Shown here: piece after piece, positions 1 through 11,217 of the stretch
How the letters are laid out: each line of letters starts with the position of its first letter
Numbering within the stretch: position 1 is the first letter of the stretch
From: Ectorhizobium quercum
Lineage (GTDB): Bacteria; Pseudomonadota; Alphaproteobacteria; Rhizobiales; Rhizobiaceae
DNA length: 64,000 nucleotides
Assembly: GCF_026552795.1 (NCBI RefSeq)
Contig: NZ_JANFPI010000007.1
Coordinates: 62,001 to 126,000, forward strand
Direction: 5' to 3'
Program-made: the position numbers and the translations under genes
The notes under the pieces: model-generated
The model's input: the letters and a program-made list of their open reading frames with translations, nothing else
The model's database searches: none
What the model was told of the DNA's origin: nothing

Positions 1-291
1 CTCGGCGTCGATCGCCTCGATGATCGCGGCTGCGGCGAATTTCGGCGGCACGTAGATGACGGAAGCGTCCGCCCCCGTCGCCCCGCGCGCATCGGCCACC
101 GTGTCGAAGATCGGCAGTTCCATGCCGCCGTCGACGATGCCGGAATCCCAGGTCGTGCCACCCTTGCCCGGCGTCACCCCGCCCACCATCCTGGTGCCGT
201 AGTGGATCGCCTGCTGCGTGTGGAAGGTGCCGTTCTTGCCGGTGATGCCCTGGCAGAGGACCTTGGTGTCTTTGTTGATGAGGATCGACAT
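1..291 (-). CDS. sucD: Succinyl-CoA synthetase alpha subunit (partial, N-terminal 97 residues)
   Basis: SucD with SucC forms the TCA-cycle enzyme that converts succinyl-CoA to succinate with formation of a nucleoside triphosphate; the alpha subunit binds CoA and carries the phosphohistidine. Only the first 97 codons are inside the window; the gene runs off the left edge, so the phosphohistidine region is not visible. The start [11 protein letters not shown] and the CoA-binding [10 protein letters not shown] segment (about residues 16-25), followed by GVTPGKGG, are typical. It begins 4 bases after the sucC stop, so the two are co-transcribed. In related bacteria sucA and sucB follow, which cannot be seen here. 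Confidence 0.95.
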   Translation of the reverse strand, partial: MSILINKDTKVLCQGITGKNGTFHTQQAIHYGTRMVGGVTPGKGGTTWDSGIVDGGMELPIFDTVADARGATGADASVIYVPPKFAAAAIIEAIDAE

Positions 292-295
292 CGTC

Positions 296-1492
296 TCAGG
301 CTCCCTTCACGGCGGCAACGATCTTCTGGGCGGCATCGTCGAGGTCGTCGGCCGGAATGACGTTCAGGCCGCTCTCGTTGATGATCTTCTTGCCCAGATC
401 CACGTTGGTGCCTTCGAGGCGCACGACGAGCGGAACTTCGAGCCCGACCTCCGTCACCGCGGCGAGCACGCCCTCGGCGATGACGTCGCATTTCATGATG
501 CCGCCGAAGATGTTGACGAGAATGCCCTTCACGGCCGGATCGGCGGTGATGATCTTGAAGGCCGCTGTCACCTTCTCCTTCGTGGCGCCGCCGCCGACGT
601 CGAGGAAGTTGGCGGGCTCGGCGCCGTAGAGCTTGATGATGTCCATCGTCGCCATCGCAAGGCCGGCGCCGTTCACCATGCAGCCGATATTGCCGTCGAG
701 CGCGACATAGGCGAGATCGTATTTCGAGGCTTCGATCTCCTTGCCGTCCTCCTCCGTCAGGTCGCGCAGCTCCACGAGTTCCGGATGGCGGAACAGCGCG
801 TTGCCGTCGATCGACACCTTGGCGTCGAGAACGCGGATATTGCCGTCGGTCAGCACCACGAGCGGGTTGATTTCCAGAAGGCTCAGGTCCTTCTCGACGA
901 AGGCGTGGTAGAGAATGCGGTACAGCATCCCCGCCTCGACGCGGGCTTCGCCCTGAAGCTCCAGCGCATCGGAGAGCGCCGTCGCGTCCTCGTCGGTCAC
1001 GCCCGCTTCCGGGTCGATGGCGACGGTGACGATCTTGTCCGGCGTTTCTTCGGCCACGGTTTCGATGTCCATGCCGCCTTCGGTCGAAACGACGAAGGCG
1101 GCACGGCCGACCGTGCGGTCCACCAGGACGGAGAGGTACAGTTCACGAGCGATGCTGGCGCCGTCTTCGATGTAGAGACGGTTGACCTGCTTGCCGGCCG
1201 GGCCGGTCTGCTTGGTGACGAGGGTGTTGCCAAGCATTTCCTTCACGTTGGCAACGACTTCCTCGATGGACTTCACCACACGCACGCCGCCCTTCGCGTC
1301 GGGGCCGAGTTCCTTGAACTTGCCCTTGCCGCGACCGCCGGCGTGAATCTGGCTCTTCACCACGTAGACGGGACCGGGCAGCTGCCGGGCAGCCGCTTCG
1401 GCCTCGTCGGCGCTGAAGATGGCGACACCCGCCGCGACGGGGGCGCCGTAGCTCTTCAGCAGGGCCTTGGCCTGATACTCATGAATGTTCAT
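296..1492 (-). CDS. sucC: Succinyl-CoA synthetase beta subunit (ADP-forming)
   Basis: Beta subunit of succinyl-CoA synthetase, 398 residues, the usual length. It has an N-terminal ATP-grasp nucleotide-binding domain, with the basic segment [15 protein letters not shown] near residues 43-57, and a C-terminal domain with the conserved [13 protein letters not shown] segment. The open frame extends 25 codons upstream, but the start at [12 protein letters not shown] is chosen because it matches the family N-terminus and has a strong AAGGAGGAG ribosome site just upstream. The gap to mdh upstream is 35 bases and to sucD downstream 4 bases, so mdh-sucC-sucD reads as one operon. Confidence 0.97.
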   Translation of the reverse strand: MNIHEYQAKALLKSYGAPVAAGVAIFSADEAEAAARQLPGPVYVVKSQIHAGGRGKGKFKELGPDAKGGVRVVKSIEEVVANVKEMLGNTLVTKQTGPAGKQVNRLYIEDGASIARELYLSVLVDRTVGRAAFVVSTEGGMDIETVAEETPDKIVTVAIDPEAGVTDEDATALSDALELQGEARVEAGMLYRILYHAFVEKDLSLLEINPLVVLTDGNIRVLDAKVSIDGNALFRHPELVELRDLTEEDGKEIEASKYDLAYVALDGNIGCMVNGAGLAMATMDIIKLYGAEPANFLDVGGGATKEKVTAAFKIITADPAVKGILVNIFGGIMKCDVIAEGVLAAVTEVGLEVPLVVRLEGTNVDLGKKIINESGLNVIPADDLDDAAQKIVAAVKGA

Positions 1493-1527
1493 GAACCACT
1501 CCTCCTTGGTATGTTCCTGTAGCCGTA

Positions 1528-2654
<1,127 letters not shown>

Positions 2655-2666
2655 AGGCGGGAAGCG

Positions 2667-3824
2667 TCACTTTCCGCGCTTCTCGCGGTGAAGTTCGAGA
2701 TAATCCGCGCTGCGCATCTCGAACAGACGCGACACGGTCCTGTCGAATTCGAACCCCTCGGTGCCGCGCCGTTCCGTCAGGAGATCCTCCGGCATCGCCT
2801 CGGCGGACGCGAAAAGCCGCACCTGATTGTCGTAAAGCGTATCGACCAGGATGATGAAACGCTTCGTCTCGTTGCGCTTTTCCGGCCCCATCCGGGGAAT
2901 GTCCTCTACAAACACCGTATCGAACCGGTGCGCAATTGCCAGATAGTCGGATGCCCCGAGCGGCACTTCGCAAAGCGACGCAAAAGTGAAACGGGCCGCC
3001 GTGCCGTGGGCGAGCGGCACGTCGATCTGCCGCCCCTTCATCTGGATCGCGTCCGGTTCGCCGGTCGCGCCGCCCGTCACACGGCTCCAGGCGGCGTCCA
3101 GCGCGGCATCGGTCCTGGCACCGAGCGGCGTGACATAGACCGGCAGGCTGTCCAGCTTCTCCAGCCGGTAGTCCGTCGGCGAGTCGAGCGTCGTGACCTC
3201 GACATTCTGCTTGAGCAGGCCGATGAACGGCAGGAACAGGCCGCGGTTCAGGCCGTCGCGATAGAGGTCGTCGGGAATGACGTTGGAGGTCGCGACCAGC
3301 ACGCAGCCATGCGCGAACAGTTCGGTGAACAGACGCGACAGGATCATCGCGTCGGCAATGTCCGTCACCGTGAACTCGTCGAAACACAAAAGTTCCGCCT
3401 CGGCGCGGATCGACGCGGCCACCGGCGGCACCGGATCGGCCTGCCGGGTTTCACCCGCCTTGAATTTCTGCCGCTGGGCGTGGATGCGGGCATGCACGTC
3501 GGCCATGAATTCGTGGAAATGGGCGCGGCGCTTGGCCTCGACCGGCGCGAGCTTGAAGAACATGTCCATCAGCATCGTCTTGCCGCGCCCGACGCTGCCA
3601 TAGACGTAGAGCCCCTTGACGGGCTCGGCCTTCCTGCCCTTGCCGAACAGCCAGCCGAGCGCGCCGCGCTTCGGCGACGGTACCCGCAGGCGAAGCTCGT
3701 CGAGAATGCGGTCGAGATGGCCGGCGACCGCAAATTGCGCGTCGTCGGCCTGAAGACTGCCGGCGTCCGTCAATGCCCGAAGTTGTTCACTGACGCTGGG
3801 CGGCGCGTCCTGCCTCGATAACAT
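2667..3824 (-). CDS. zapE: Cell division protein ZapE (AFG1-family ATPase)
   Basis: AFG1/LACE1-type P-loop ATPase, 385 residues. In E. coli ZapE associates with the Z-ring; the mitochondrial homologue handles respiratory-chain proteins. The Walker A motif GSVGRGKT is at residues 76-83, and the Walker B-like LLCFDEFTVTDIADAM follows at about 146-161. A further family segment, TSNVIPDDLYRDGLNR, is also present. It sits directly upstream of mdh on the same strand, as commonly seen in rhizobia, but the 176-base gap with a large inverted repeat suggests a separate promoter for mdh. Confidence 0.93.
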   Translation of the reverse strand: MLSRQDAPPSVSEQLRALTDAGSLQADDAQFAVAGHLDRILDELRLRVPSPKRGALGWLFGKGRKAEPVKGLYVYGSVGRGKTMLMDMFFKLAPVEAKRRAHFHEFMADVHARIHAQRQKFKAGETRQADPVPPVAASIRAEAELLCFDEFTVTDIADAMILSRLFTELFAHGCVLVATSNVIPDDLYRDGLNRGLFLPFIGLLKQNVEVTTLDSPTDYRLEKLDSLPVYVTPLGARTDAALDAAWSRVTGGATGEPDAIQMKGRQIDVPLAHGTAARFTFASLCEVPLGASDYLAIAHRFDTVFVEDIPRMGPEKRNETKRFIILVDTLYDNQVRLFASAEAMPEDLLTERRGTEGFEFDRTVSRLFEMRSADYLELHREKRGK

Positions 3825-3870
3825 CGCGATGATCCGGCCATGAGAGACGGCCGAAGCCGCCCGGTTGGGT

Positions 3871-4404
3871 TTAGCGGCTCAGGCTGACGGACTGGCCGTC
3901 GTTGAGCGACCCGTCATAACGGCTGTCGGACGTCTTGTAGAGCGTGCCGATGACGTTGCCGTTGCGGTCCTTCAGGTTGACCTGCCGGCCGGCCACGTCC
4001 CACGAGCCCATCAGGCTGAGCGGACCGGAGCAACCGCGCGTGCCGCCGCGCGAGCCGCTGCCGAGATTGGTCAGCGTCAGGAACATGTCACAGTTCGCGC
4101 CGCCGTTGGACACACGCCAGCTGCCGACCATGCCTTCCTTGCGGACATCCATCGCCGTTGCGGGCGGGGCGCCGGCGCCCCCCGGCGGAAGCGAGGCCGT
4201 CTGCTGCGGAGCATCCGGGAATTGCCCCGGCTGGCCTTGCGGGCTGGCCGGCGGCGGCAGGGCGCCGGACTGGACGCCGCCCACCGGCTGCGCCTGAAGC
4301 GGTGGCAAGGTCGAGGGAGAACTTGCGAAGCCGCCCGACGTCCGCTGACATCCGGCAAGAGAAAGAACGATTGCGGCCATCGTCGCAACATATCTCAACT
4401 GCAT
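3871..4404 (-). CDS. Inh/Omp19-like lipoprotein
   Basis: Predicted outer-membrane lipoprotein of 177 residues. The start [12 protein letters not shown] gives a signal peptide ending in the lipobox L16-A17-G18-C19; the open frame runs 25 codons further upstream but would bury this signal. After the lipidated cysteine comes a proline/glutamine-rich linker (about 30-75). A C-terminal domain follows with a [23 protein letters not shown] start and a second cysteine in GTRGCSGPL, as in Inh/AprI metalloprotease-inhibitor domains and Brucella Omp19. Protease inhibition is a family inference. It stands alone between sdhB and zapE. Confidence 0.8.
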   Translation of the reverse strand: MQLRYVATMAAIVLSLAGCQRTSGGFASSPSTLPPLQAQPVGGVQSGALPPPASPQGQPGQFPDAPQQTASLPPGGAGAPPATAMDVRKEGMVGSWRVSNGGANCDMFLTLTNLGSGSRGGTRGCSGPLSLMGSWDVAGRQVNLKDRNGNVIGTLYKTSDSRYDGSLNDGQSVSLSR

Positions 4405-4539
4405 TCTGAAACTCCCATTGACCCTGCTATCCCTTGGGAACACCCTGACACGCCAAGAGGATTTACGCCCTATGCGCAAAACATGGCGGAATTATCTTAA
4501 TAATTAGGAGCCGATCAAGGCTGGACCAGCCGATGGCGG

Positions 4540-4572
4540 TAAAAAAGCCGCCAGCGCATGCGCCGGCGGCTT
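4540..4572 (-). terminator. Intrinsic terminator of sdhCDAB
   Basis: GCCGCCAGCG / CGCCGGCGGC form a GC-rich stem around GCATGC, followed on the minus strand by a run of six T (4541-4546). It lies about 45 bases past the sdhB stop. Confidence 0.85.
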
Positions 4573-4616
4573 CAGGATTCATCCGGATTCGCCCAGATAA
4601 GCGCGCCGGAATTGCG

Positions 4617-5396
4617 TCAGACGCGGCGCTCGACCATCATCTTCTTGATTTCGGCGATCGCCTTGGCCGGGTTCAGGCCCTTCGGGCAGGCCTGCGCACA
4701 GTTCATGATCGTGTGACAGCGATACAGGCGGAAGGGGTCTTCCAGATTGTCCAGGCGCTCGCCCTTGGCCTCGTCGCGGCTGTCGATCAGCCAGCGATAG
4801 GCCTGGAGCAGGACGGCCGGGCCGAGATAACGGTCGCCGTTCCACCAGTAGCTCGGGCAGGACGTCGAACAGCAGGCACAGAGAATGCACTCGTAAAGAC
4901 CGTCGAGCTTCAGGCGGTCCTCGTGGCTCTGCTTCCATTCCTTGGCCGGCGGCGGCGAAACCGTCTTCAGCCAGGGTTCGATCGAGCGGTGCTGGGCGTA
5001 GAACTGCGTCAGGTCCGGCACCAGATCCTTGACCACCGGCATGTGCGGCAGCGGATAGATCTTCACCGTTCCCTTCACCTCGTCCACGCCCTTGGTGCAG
5101 GCGAGCGTGTTGGTGCCGTCGATGTTCATCGCGCAGGAGCCGCAAATGCCTTCGCGGCAGGAGCGGCGCAGGGTCAGGGTCGGGTCGATCTTGTTCTTGA
5201 TGTAGAGCAGACCGTCGAGCACCATCGGGCCGCAATCGTCGAGATCGACGTAGTAGGTGTCGATGCGCGGATTCTGGCCGTCGTCCGGGTTCCAGCGATA
5301 GATGCGGTATTCGCGGACGTTCGTGGCGCCGGCCGGCTTCGGCCAGACCTTGCCTTCCTTGACCTGGGAGTTCTTCGGGAGAGCGAGTTCAACCAT
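4617..5396 (-). CDS. sdhB: Succinate dehydrogenase iron-sulfur subunit
   Basis: Iron-sulfur subunit of respiratory complex II, 259 residues; it passes electrons from the FAD of SdhA to the membrane quinone site. All cluster ligands are present: C80, C85, C88 and C100 for 2Fe-2S, then [11 protein letters not shown] (170-180) and C227, C233, C237 for the 4Fe-4S and 3Fe-4S clusters. The start [10 protein letters not shown] lies 17 bases after the sdhA stop. It is the last gene of sdhCDAB and is followed by a clear intrinsic terminator. Confidence 0.98.
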   Translation of the reverse strand: MVELALPKNSQVKEGKVWPKPAGATNVREYRIYRWNPDDGQNPRIDTYYVDLDDCGPMVLDGLLYIKNKIDPTLTLRRSCREGICGSCAMNIDGTNTLACTKGVDEVKGTVKIYPLPHMPVVKDLVPDLTQFYAQHRSIEPWLKTVSPPPAKEWKQSHEDRLKLDGLYECILCACCSTSCPSYWWNGDRYLGPAVLLQAYRWLIDSRDEAKGERLDNLEDPFRLYRCHTIMNCAQACPKGLNPAKAIAEIKKMMVERRV

Positions 5397-5413
5397 GTCG
5401 ATTCCTCCTCAAA

Positions 5414-7255
5414 TCAATAGACGCGAGCCTTCGGCGCGATCTTCTTGGGATCGATGCCGTCGGCGATGAGGTCGGTGTGAACCGGGCGATAGTCGAGCCT
5501 GACATCGCCCGCCTCGTTGACCCAGGCCAGCGTGTGCTTGCGCCAGTTGACGTCGTCGCGGCCGCCGAACGGACCGTCCGTATAGTCCTCGCGCGCATGC
5601 GAACCGCGGCTTTCCTTGCGCGCTTCAGCGCCGTAGACCGTGGTGATGGCGTTGGCCATCAGGTTGTGCAGCTCCAGCGTTTCGACGAGGTCGGAATTCC
5701 AGATCATCGACCGGTCCGTGACCTTGACGTCGGGAAGCTCCTTCCAGATGGCCGAAAGACGGCGGCAACCGGATTCCAGCGCCTCCTGCGTGCGGAACAC
5801 GGCGGCGTCTTCCTGCATGGCGCGCTGCATCTTGTCCCGCAGCACGGCCGTCGGCGTCGAGCCGCTGGCGTGGCGCAGGCTGTCGAAACGTTCCATGATC
5901 CGGTCGCAGGCCGCCACGTCGAGCGCCGGGATCGGCTCGGCCTTGTCGATGACCTGACCGGCGCGGATGGCGGCGGCGCGGCCGAAGACCACGAGGTCGA
6001 TCAGCGAGTTGGAGCCGAGACGGTTGGCGCCATGCACCGAGGCGCAGCCCGCCTCGCCCACGGCCATGAGGCCGGGCGCGACGCGTTCCGGGTTGTCGGC
6101 ATCGGCGTTCAGCACTTCACCCCAGTAATTGGTCGGAATGCCGCCCATGTTGTAGTGAACGGTCGGCAGGACCGGGATCGGCTCGCGGGTCACGTCGACG
6201 CCGGCGAAGATCTTGGCGCTCTCGGAAATGCCCGGCAGGCGCTCGTGCAGAACGGCCGGGTCGAGATGGTCGAGATGCAGGAAGATATGGTCCTTGTTCT
6301 TGCCGACGCCGCGGCCTTCGCGGATTTCCAGCGTCATGCAGCGCGAGACGACGTCGCGCGAGGCGAGGTCCTTGGCCGAGGGCGCGTAACGCTCCATGAA
6401 GCGCTCGCCTTCGGAGTTCACGAGGTAGCCGCCCTCGCCGCGCGCGCCCTCGGTGATGAGACAGCCGGCACCGTAGATACCCGTCGGGTGGAACTGGACA
6501 AATTCCATGTCCTGCAACGGCAGGCCGGCGCGGGCGATCATGCCGCCGCCGTCGCCCGTGCAGGTGTGGGCGGAGGTGGCCGAGAAGTAGGCACGGCCGT
6601 AGCCGCCCGTGGCGAGAACCACCATCTTGGCGGAGAAACGGTGGATCGTGCCGTCGTCGAGGCACCAGGCCACGACGCCGGTGCAGCGGCCGTCTTCGGA
6701 CATGATCAGGTCGAGCGCGAAATACTCGACGAAGAATTCGGCATTGTTGCGCAGCGACTGGCCGTAGAGCGTATGCAGGATGGCGTGGCCGGTGCGGTCG
6801 GCCGCAGCGCAGGTGCGCTGCACCGGCGGGCCTTCGCCGTAGTTCTGCATGTGGCCGCCGAACGGGCGCTGGTAGATCTTGCCTTCCTCGTTGCGCGAGA
6901 AAGGAACGCCGTAATGCTCCAGCTCGTAGACCGCCTTCGGCGCTTCCATCGCAAGATACTGCATGGCGTCGACGTCGCCGAGCCAGTCGGAGCCCTTCAC
7001 GGTGTCGTAAAGATGCCATTGCCAGCAGTCGGGCGTCATGTTGGTCAGCGAGGCGGCGATGCCGCCCTGCGCCGCGACGGTGTGGGAGCGGGTCGGGAAG
7101 ACCTTGGTGATGCAGGCGGTCTTGAAGCCCTGCTCGGCCATGCCGAGCGTGGCGCGCAGGCCGGCACCGCCGGCCCCGACCACGACGACGTCATAGGAAT
7201 GGTCGACGTAGGTGTAGGCCTTGCCATTCTGGGCGGGTGAAACAACGGAAGCCAT
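5414..7255 (-). CDS. sdhA: Succinate dehydrogenase flavoprotein subunit
   Basis: Catalytic flavoprotein of complex II, 613 residues; it oxidises succinate to fumarate. The FAD dinucleotide motif [15 protein letters not shown] is at about 24-38, and the histidine that carries covalent FAD is H58 in [11 protein letters not shown]. The C-terminal capping region with [18 protein letters not shown] is present. The start [12 protein letters not shown] lies 6 bases after the sdhD stop. Length and order fit the standard alphaproteobacterial sdhCDAB operon. Confidence 0.98.
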   Translation of the reverse strand: MASVVSPAQNGKAYTYVDHSYDVVVVGAGGAGLRATLGMAEQGFKTACITKVFPTRSHTVAAQGGIAASLTNMTPDCWQWHLYDTVKGSDWLGDVDAMQYLAMEAPKAVYELEHYGVPFSRNEEGKIYQRPFGGHMQNYGEGPPVQRTCAAADRTGHAILHTLYGQSLRNNAEFFVEYFALDLIMSEDGRCTGVVAWCLDDGTIHRFSAKMVVLATGGYGRAYFSATSAHTCTGDGGGMIARAGLPLQDMEFVQFHPTGIYGAGCLITEGARGEGGYLVNSEGERFMERYAPSAKDLASRDVVSRCMTLEIREGRGVGKNKDHIFLHLDHLDPAVLHERLPGISESAKIFAGVDVTREPIPVLPTVHYNMGGIPTNYWGEVLNADADNPERVAPGLMAVGEAGCASVHGANRLGSNSLIDLVVFGRAAAIRAGQVIDKAEPIPALDVAACDRIMERFDSLRHASGSTPTAVLRDKMQRAMQEDAAVFRTQEALESGCRRLSAIWKELPDVKVTDRSMIWNSDLVETLELHNLMANAITTVYGAEARKESRGSHAREDYTDGPFGGRDDVNWRKHTLAWVNEAGDVRLDYRPVHTDLIADGIDPKKIAPKARVY

Positions 7256-7261
7256 GATGGA

Positions 7262-7645
7262 TTATCCTGCGAATGCGATCTTCAGAATGGCGAAAAGACA
7301 GAGACCCGCCACGAAAACCGAGAAAAACGTGTTCAGCATCAGAAGGACGACCTTGCGGCCTTCGACATGAATGTAGTCCTCGATGATGACCTGCATGCCG
7401 AGCTTCATGTGAATGATGCCCGAGATCACGACGAGACCCATGATGACGGCGACGAACGGATTGGAGAGGGCCGAAAGAACCTCCGCATGCGGCGCGCCGC
7501 CGTATTTCAGAAGGAAGAAGACGAAGAAGAGGAGAAGAGGAACGTTGGCGGCGGCGGTCAGGCGCTGGCGCCAGAAATGCTCGGTGCCGTCCTTGGCGGA
7601 GCCCAGTCCGCGGACCTTGCCCAGAGGGGTACGCATATCGGTCAT
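7262..7645 (-). CDS. sdhD: Succinate dehydrogenase membrane anchor subunit
   Basis: Small membrane anchor of complex II, 127 residues. Three hydrophobic segments are visible (about 31-49, 59-80 and 100-124), preceded by a basic N-terminus with [19 protein letters not shown], a typical start in rhizobial SdhD. Together with SdhC it forms the quinone and haem b pocket. It lies 13 bases after sdhC and 6 bases before sdhA. Confidence 0.95.
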   Translation of the reverse strand: MTDMRTPLGKVRGLGSAKDGTEHFWRQRLTAAANVPLLLFFVFFLLKYGGAPHAEVLSALSNPFVAVIMGLVVISGIIHMKLGMQVIIEDYIHVEGRKVVLLMLNTFFSVFVAGLCLFAILKIAFAG

Positions 7646-7658
7646 GAAAATGTCCTCC

Positions 7659-8051
7659 TCACCAGATCAGATAAGCGACGATCCAGATGAGGAGCGTCAG
7701 ACAGATCGAAGCGGCGAATGTCGCCTTGGCGAGTTTCGTCGAAAAATGCTTTTCAAAACCGTAGCCGGCATCCCACATGAAGTGGCGAAGACCGCCAAGC
7801 ATGTGCTGGACGAGAGCCCAGGTGTAGCCGAACAGGACGAGCTTGCCGATGATTGTGCCCATCGCCCATTGCACCCAGGCATAGTAGGCACCGCCCGTCG
7901 CGGCGGCCACCAGCCACCAGGCCACCAGCAGGGTTCCGAAATAAAGCGCACCGCCCGTAATACGATGCACGATAGACGAAACCATCGTGGGAATCGGTTT
8001 GTAAATTTGAAGATGCGGCGACAAAGGCCGATTATTTGTCACGTTCGCCAT
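7659..8051 (-). CDS. sdhC: Succinate dehydrogenase cytochrome b556 subunit
   Basis: Cytochrome b subunit of complex II, 130 residues, with three membrane spans. The N-terminal [13 protein letters not shown] and [11 protein letters not shown] segments are the SdhC signature. The segment [19 protein letters not shown] holds the conserved haem-ligand histidine region. It is the first gene of the operon, so the promoter should lie in the gap 8052-8372. Confidence 0.96.
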   Translation of the reverse strand: MANVTNNRPLSPHLQIYKPIPTMVSSIVHRITGGALYFGTLLVAWWLVAAATGGAYYAWVQWAMGTIIGKLVLFGYTWALVQHMLGGLRHFMWDAGYGFEKHFSTKLAKATFAASICLTLLIWIVAYLIW

Positions 8052-8372
8052 CAGAACCTCGCGGCGTTAAAGTGCGCTTCGATTTTCGGGCATCCCTCCC
8101 GGCGATACATCCCCGGTGTAACCATGTATCGCGTCAGTCCGGACCTTTAGAACATCAAAGGATGCCTCGACAAGCACTATGTTTTCGCCGCCGGGAATTT
8201 AATCGATTGGTCCTGCAATTCCTTCCTCGCGGAACGGTTGCCGGAAATGGCGCAAAAACGAATCACTCGCGCGGAAAAATCGAAGCGCCCCTTCCCCTCT
8301 CCCGCATCAACATCATATTAAAGTTGGAATTCCGTCAAGGCGACCGAACAAACGTTTGGGAGGAGACCCGTC
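8052..8372. other. Divergent intergenic region, sdhC / secreted protein
   Basis: A 321-base gap between two divergent genes. It must hold the sdhCDAB promoter (minus) and that of the small secreted protein (plus). The plus-strand gene has a strong GGGAGGAG ribosome site at its right end. I see no convincing operator, riboswitch or small RNA here. Confidence 0.5.
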
Positions 8373-8678
8373 ATGCGAACCAGACGAACGGCGCTGATGG
8401 CAGCGGCTCTGGCCTGCCTCGCCGCGTTGCCGGCAGCCACCGCCTCGGCCGGATCGGTGTCCGGCAGCGGCCTGCCCTCCGTGACGCGCTGGGGCGACAC
8501 CTATGCCGGCGCCGCGTCCACCGCCGGCACCCGCCACGGAACCTATTTCCATCTCGACAGGAAGACGCGGCCCGCGCCTGCCGCGGAACGGCAGGAAAAG
8601 CGCACCCGGCCGCCCGTCGTGATCGGCGCCGAGCCGGAATGCTCCTATGAGGCCGGCGTCTGCGTCATCCGCCCGTGA
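8373..8678 (+). CDS. Small secreted protein of unknown function
   Basis: 101 residues, no family recognised. It has a twin-arginine-free Sec signal peptide with a long alanine/leucine core (about 6-26) and a likely cleavage after ATASA. The mature part is short, basic and proline-rich. It ends in ECSYEAGVCVIRP, where two cysteines eight positions apart could form one disulfide in the periplasm. The start is well supported by GGGAGGAG upstream. It is followed by a dispersed repeat and then by a convergent methyltransferase gene, so it is probably transcribed alone. Confidence 0.75.
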   Translation: MRTRRTALMAAALACLAALPAATASAGSVSGSGLPSVTRWGDTYAGAASTAGTRHGTYFHLDRKTRPAPAAERQEKRTRPPVVIGAEPECSYEAGVCVIRP

Positions 8679-8685
8679 CGACAAC

Positions 8686-8750
8686 CTAGAGGATTTCCGC
8701 ATTTCCGGACGCAAAACCGCGTACCGCACTTTTGCTGGAAAGGCTCTATC
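8686..8750. repeat. Rhizobial dispersed palindromic repeat (single copy here)
   Basis: The element reads TTTCCGGACGCAAAACCGC, a short centre, then GCACTTTTGCTGGAA, flanked by CTAGAGG and GGCTCTA. From memory, elements of this kind are scattered widely between genes in Rhizobium and Agrobacterium genomes; I cannot confirm the match here. It fills the gap between the convergent genes ending at 8678 and 8753 and could act as a bidirectional stem-loop. Confidence 0.6.
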
Positions 8751-8752
8751 GC

Positions 8753-9394
8753 TCAGGTGAAGCGCCAGACCGTGGTCTGCTTGACATCGCTGTCTTCCAG
8801 CGCCCGCGTCACCGGCACCGTGTAGGTCGAGAGCGCCGTCAGCCGCTCCTTCGGCAGATAGGCGCGGCCCGGATCGCCGGCCAGCACGGTCGCGCCGCGC
8901 GCCGACAACGCCTCGAACCACGGCACGAGCAGCGCCGCGAACCCCTTGTCATAGAAAACATCGCCCGCCAGTACGACGTCCCATCCCTCGTCGCGGCCGA
9001 TGAGATCGTCGCCGCGAAAGCCGAGCGAGACGCCGTTCGCCGCCGCGTTGAGCCCGATGGCCGTTTCCGTGAAGGGATCGATGTCGGCGGCCACCACGCA
9101 GGCGGCGCCGGCCCTGGCCGCCGCGATGGCGACCAGGCCGGAACCCGAGGCGAAATCCAGCACCGTCCTTCCCCTGACCGCAAGCGGATGATCGAGCACG
9201 AAGCGCGCGAGCCCCTGCCCGCCGGCCCAGGCGAATGCCCAGAACGGCGGCGGCAGTCCGATCTCCTCCAGCTCCTCCTGCGTCTTCAGCCAGAGGTCAT
9301 GCGCTTCGCTCGCCAGATGAAGTTCGATTTCCGGCACATGCGGCGGGCGCATGAGGCTGGTGTTTTCGAGAATGAACGCATGCTTGTCGATCAT
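8753..9394 (-). CDS. Class I SAM methyltransferase, ETFB/ribosomal lysine type (METTL20-like)
   Basis: 213 residues. The seven-beta-strand methyltransferase motif I is LDFASGSGLVAIAAA (about 79-93). The acidic SAM-binding step is DIDPFTETA, and the post-II motif is GDVFYD, a DxxY-type signature of the METTL20/METTL21 protein-lysine methyltransferases. An Agrobacterium member of this family is known to modify electron-transfer flavoprotein beta and ribosomal L7/L12; the same substrates here are inference. The start MIDKHAFILENT is preferred because the 35 upstream codons have no family character. It lies 70 bases after the EVE gene and may share its operon. Confidence 0.8.
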   Translation of the reverse strand: MIDKHAFILENTSLMRPPHVPEIELHLASEAHDLWLKTQEELEEIGLPPPFWAFAWAGGQGLARFVLDHPLAVRGRTVLDFASGSGLVAIAAARAGAACVVAADIDPFTETAIGLNAAANGVSLGFRGDDLIGRDEGWDVVLAGDVFYDKGFAALLVPWFEALSARGATVLAGDPGRAYLPKERLTALSTYTVPVTRALEDSDVKQTTVWRFT

Positions 9395-9464
9395 CGGGGC
9401 CTCCCGTTCCGGCGGATGACGGGCGTGAACGCCACCGCAAGGGCAATGGAAGGACCATACACGC

Positions 9465-9908
9465 TCAGTCGGGCGAACGCGGCGGATTGTCGAGACCACC
9501 CATGCGGCAGACCTCGAGATATTCCTCCTCCGTCACCGGCTGCACCGAAAGGCGCATGGACGTGACCAGCGACATGCTGGCGAGCGCCGGGTTCTCCTTC
9601 ACCGCCTTGAGCGTGACCGGCTTCGGCATGTCGCGGACGGCGCGGATATCCACGCAGTCCCAGCGCGTATCGCCTTCGGCGGTGGAATCGGGATGCGACA
9701 GCGCGCAGACCTCGACGATCCCGACCACTTCAAGCCCTTCGTTGGAGTGGTAGAAGAAGCCCTTGTCGCCGATCTTCATGGCGCGCATGTTGTTGCGCGC
9801 CTGATAGTTGCGCACGCCGGTCCATTCCTCGCCCGCCTCGCCCCTGGCCTTCTGCTGCTCCCAGGACCATTTGAAGGGTTCGGATTTGTAGAGCCAGTAA
9901 TTCGCCAT
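9465..9908 (-). CDS. EVE domain-containing protein
   Basis: 147-residue single-domain EVE protein (PUA-like fold). It begins MANYWLYKSEPFKWSWEQ and contains WTGVRNYQARNNMRAM and GDKGFFYHSN, the family hallmarks. EVE domains bind modified bases in nucleic acids, but the cellular role of this stand-alone group is not settled. It starts 2 bases after the yciI-like stop, so tsaD-gpsA-yciI-EVE is a tight operon. The start was chosen at MANYW because the earlier in-frame codons overlap the upstream gene. Confidence 0.9.
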   Translation of the reverse strand: MANYWLYKSEPFKWSWEQQKARGEAGEEWTGVRNYQARNNMRAMKIGDKGFFYHSNEGLEVVGIVEVCALSHPDSTAEGDTRWDCVDIRAVRDMPKPVTLKAVKENPALASMSLVTSMRLSVQPVTEEEYLEVCRMGGLDNPPRSPD

Positions 9909-9910
9909 CT

Positions 9911-10204
9911 TCAAGCCTCGGGATTCACGAAAACCCAGTTCCACGGACGCACCGTGACATCGCTGAACAGGCCGGCGCCGGCATAGGGGTCCTGCGCGGC
10001 GAGCGCGGTCGCCGCCTCGAGGTTGTCGGCCTTCAGGATCAGCATCGAGCCGACCGGCTTGCCGTCGTCGCCGAGGAACGGCCCGGCGGCCTTCAGCGTG
10101 CCTTCGGCCTCAAGCCCCTTGAGCCACTCGACATGGACGGAACGGGTGGACATGCGCAGATCGAGATGACCGGGCTTGTCATTGCACAGGACGACGAACA
10201 GCAT
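9911..10204 (-). CDS. YciI-like protein
   Basis: 97-residue YciI/YCII-family protein with a ferredoxin-like fold. Typical features are the start MLFVVLCNDKPGHLDLR, the HVEWLKGLEAEGTLKAAGP segment and the end DPYAGAGLFSDVTVRPW. The family histidine and aspartate that form a putative active site are retained. The biochemical role is unknown. It lies 11 bases after gpsA and 2 bases before the EVE gene in one transcript. Confidence 0.9.
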   Translation of the reverse strand: MLFVVLCNDKPGHLDLRMSTRSVHVEWLKGLEAEGTLKAAGPFLGDDGKPVGSMLILKADNLEAATALAAQDPYAGAGLFSDVTVRPWNWVFVNPEA

Positions 10205-10215
10205 GGAATGCTCCT

Positions 10216-11217
10216 TCAACGGTGTCTTTCGGTGGTGATCGGGCGCGACATCAGCGCCTCGATGGCGGAGGGAATGTCGAGCGCGCCATCGATGATGGCG
10301 GCGACCGCATCCGTGACAGGCATGCTCACGCCGCGGCCTTCCGCCAGCCGTGCGGCGACGGCGGCGGCGAAGGCCCCTTCGACGAGGCCGCTGCGCGAAA
10401 CGTCGAGCGGCTCGCCCCGCCCGAGCGAAATGCCGAAGCGCAGGTTGCGCGACTGGTGGCTGGTGCCGGTGAGCACGAGATCGCCGAGGCCGGAAAGGCC
10501 CATGACCGTTTCCGCCGCCCCGCCCATCGCCGCGACCAGGCGCCCCATTTCGGCCAGGCCCCGGGCGATCAGCGCGGCGCGCGCCGACTCGCCGAGACCC
10601 GCACCCTCGACGATGCCGCAGGCGATCGCCAGCACGTTCTTCAGCGCGCCGCCGATCTGCACGCCGATGCGGTCGGCGGACGCATAGAGCCTGAAGGTCG
10701 GGCCGGAGAGCAGCCGGGCGAGACCCGTCGCCCGTTCCAGATCGTCGGCCGCCAGTGCCATCGCCGTCGGCAGGCCCTTCGCAATGTCGGCGGCAAAGCC
10801 GGGGCCGGAAAGCACCGCGACCGGATGGCCGGGAAGCGCCTCTTCCAGAACGTCGGTCAAAAGGCGGGTGGAGGCGCGGTCGATGCCCTTGGCGCAGGTG
10901 ACGACCACCGCCCCTTGCGCCAGATACGGCCCGTAGAAACGCGCCGCCTCGCCTTGCGCCTGCGAGGGCATGGCGAAAAGCACCGTGCCCGCTTCGTTCA
11001 GAACGGCGGGATCGGCCGAGAAGGACAGCGTCCCCGGCAGGGCGATGCCCGGCAGCGCCTCTTCGTGCGCGCGGCTTTCGGCCAGTTCGCGCATGGTCGC
11101 GTCGTTGCGTCCAAGCAGCGTCACCTCCGCCTTGCCCGTCGTGGAAATCACCGAAGCCAGCGCCGTGCCGAAAGCGCCGGCCCCGACGACGACGATACGA
11201 TCCTCGCGGCCCGTCAT
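10216..11217 (-). CDS. gpsA: Glycerol-3-phosphate dehydrogenase (NAD(P)+)
   Basis: GpsA reduces dihydroxyacetone phosphate to sn-glycerol-3-phosphate for phospholipid synthesis; cytoplasmic, 333 residues. The Rossmann motif [13 protein letters not shown] is at about 10-22 and the catalytic-lysine segment is CAKGID. The C-terminal [14 protein letters not shown] and SRNLRFG segments are diagnostic. The start MTGREDR overlaps the tsaD stop by four bases (ATGA), which fixes it; the long frame further upstream runs antiparallel to nothing useful and lies inside tsaD. Confidence 0.97.
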   Translation of the reverse strand: MTGREDRIVVVGAGAFGTALASVISTTGKAEVTLLGRNDATMRELAESRAHEEALPGIALPGTLSFSADPAVLNEAGTVLFAMPSQAQGEAARFYGPYLAQGAVVVTCAKGIDRASTRLLTDVLEEALPGHPVAVLSGPGFAADIAKGLPTAMALAADDLERATGLARLLSGPTFRLYASADRIGVQIGGALKNVLAIACGIVEGAGLGESARAALIARGLAEMGRLVAAMGGAAETVMGLSGLGDLVLTGTSHQSRNLRFGISLGRGEPLDVSRSGLVEGAFAAAVAARLAEGRGVSMPVTDAVAAIIDGALDIPSAIEALMSRPITTERHR

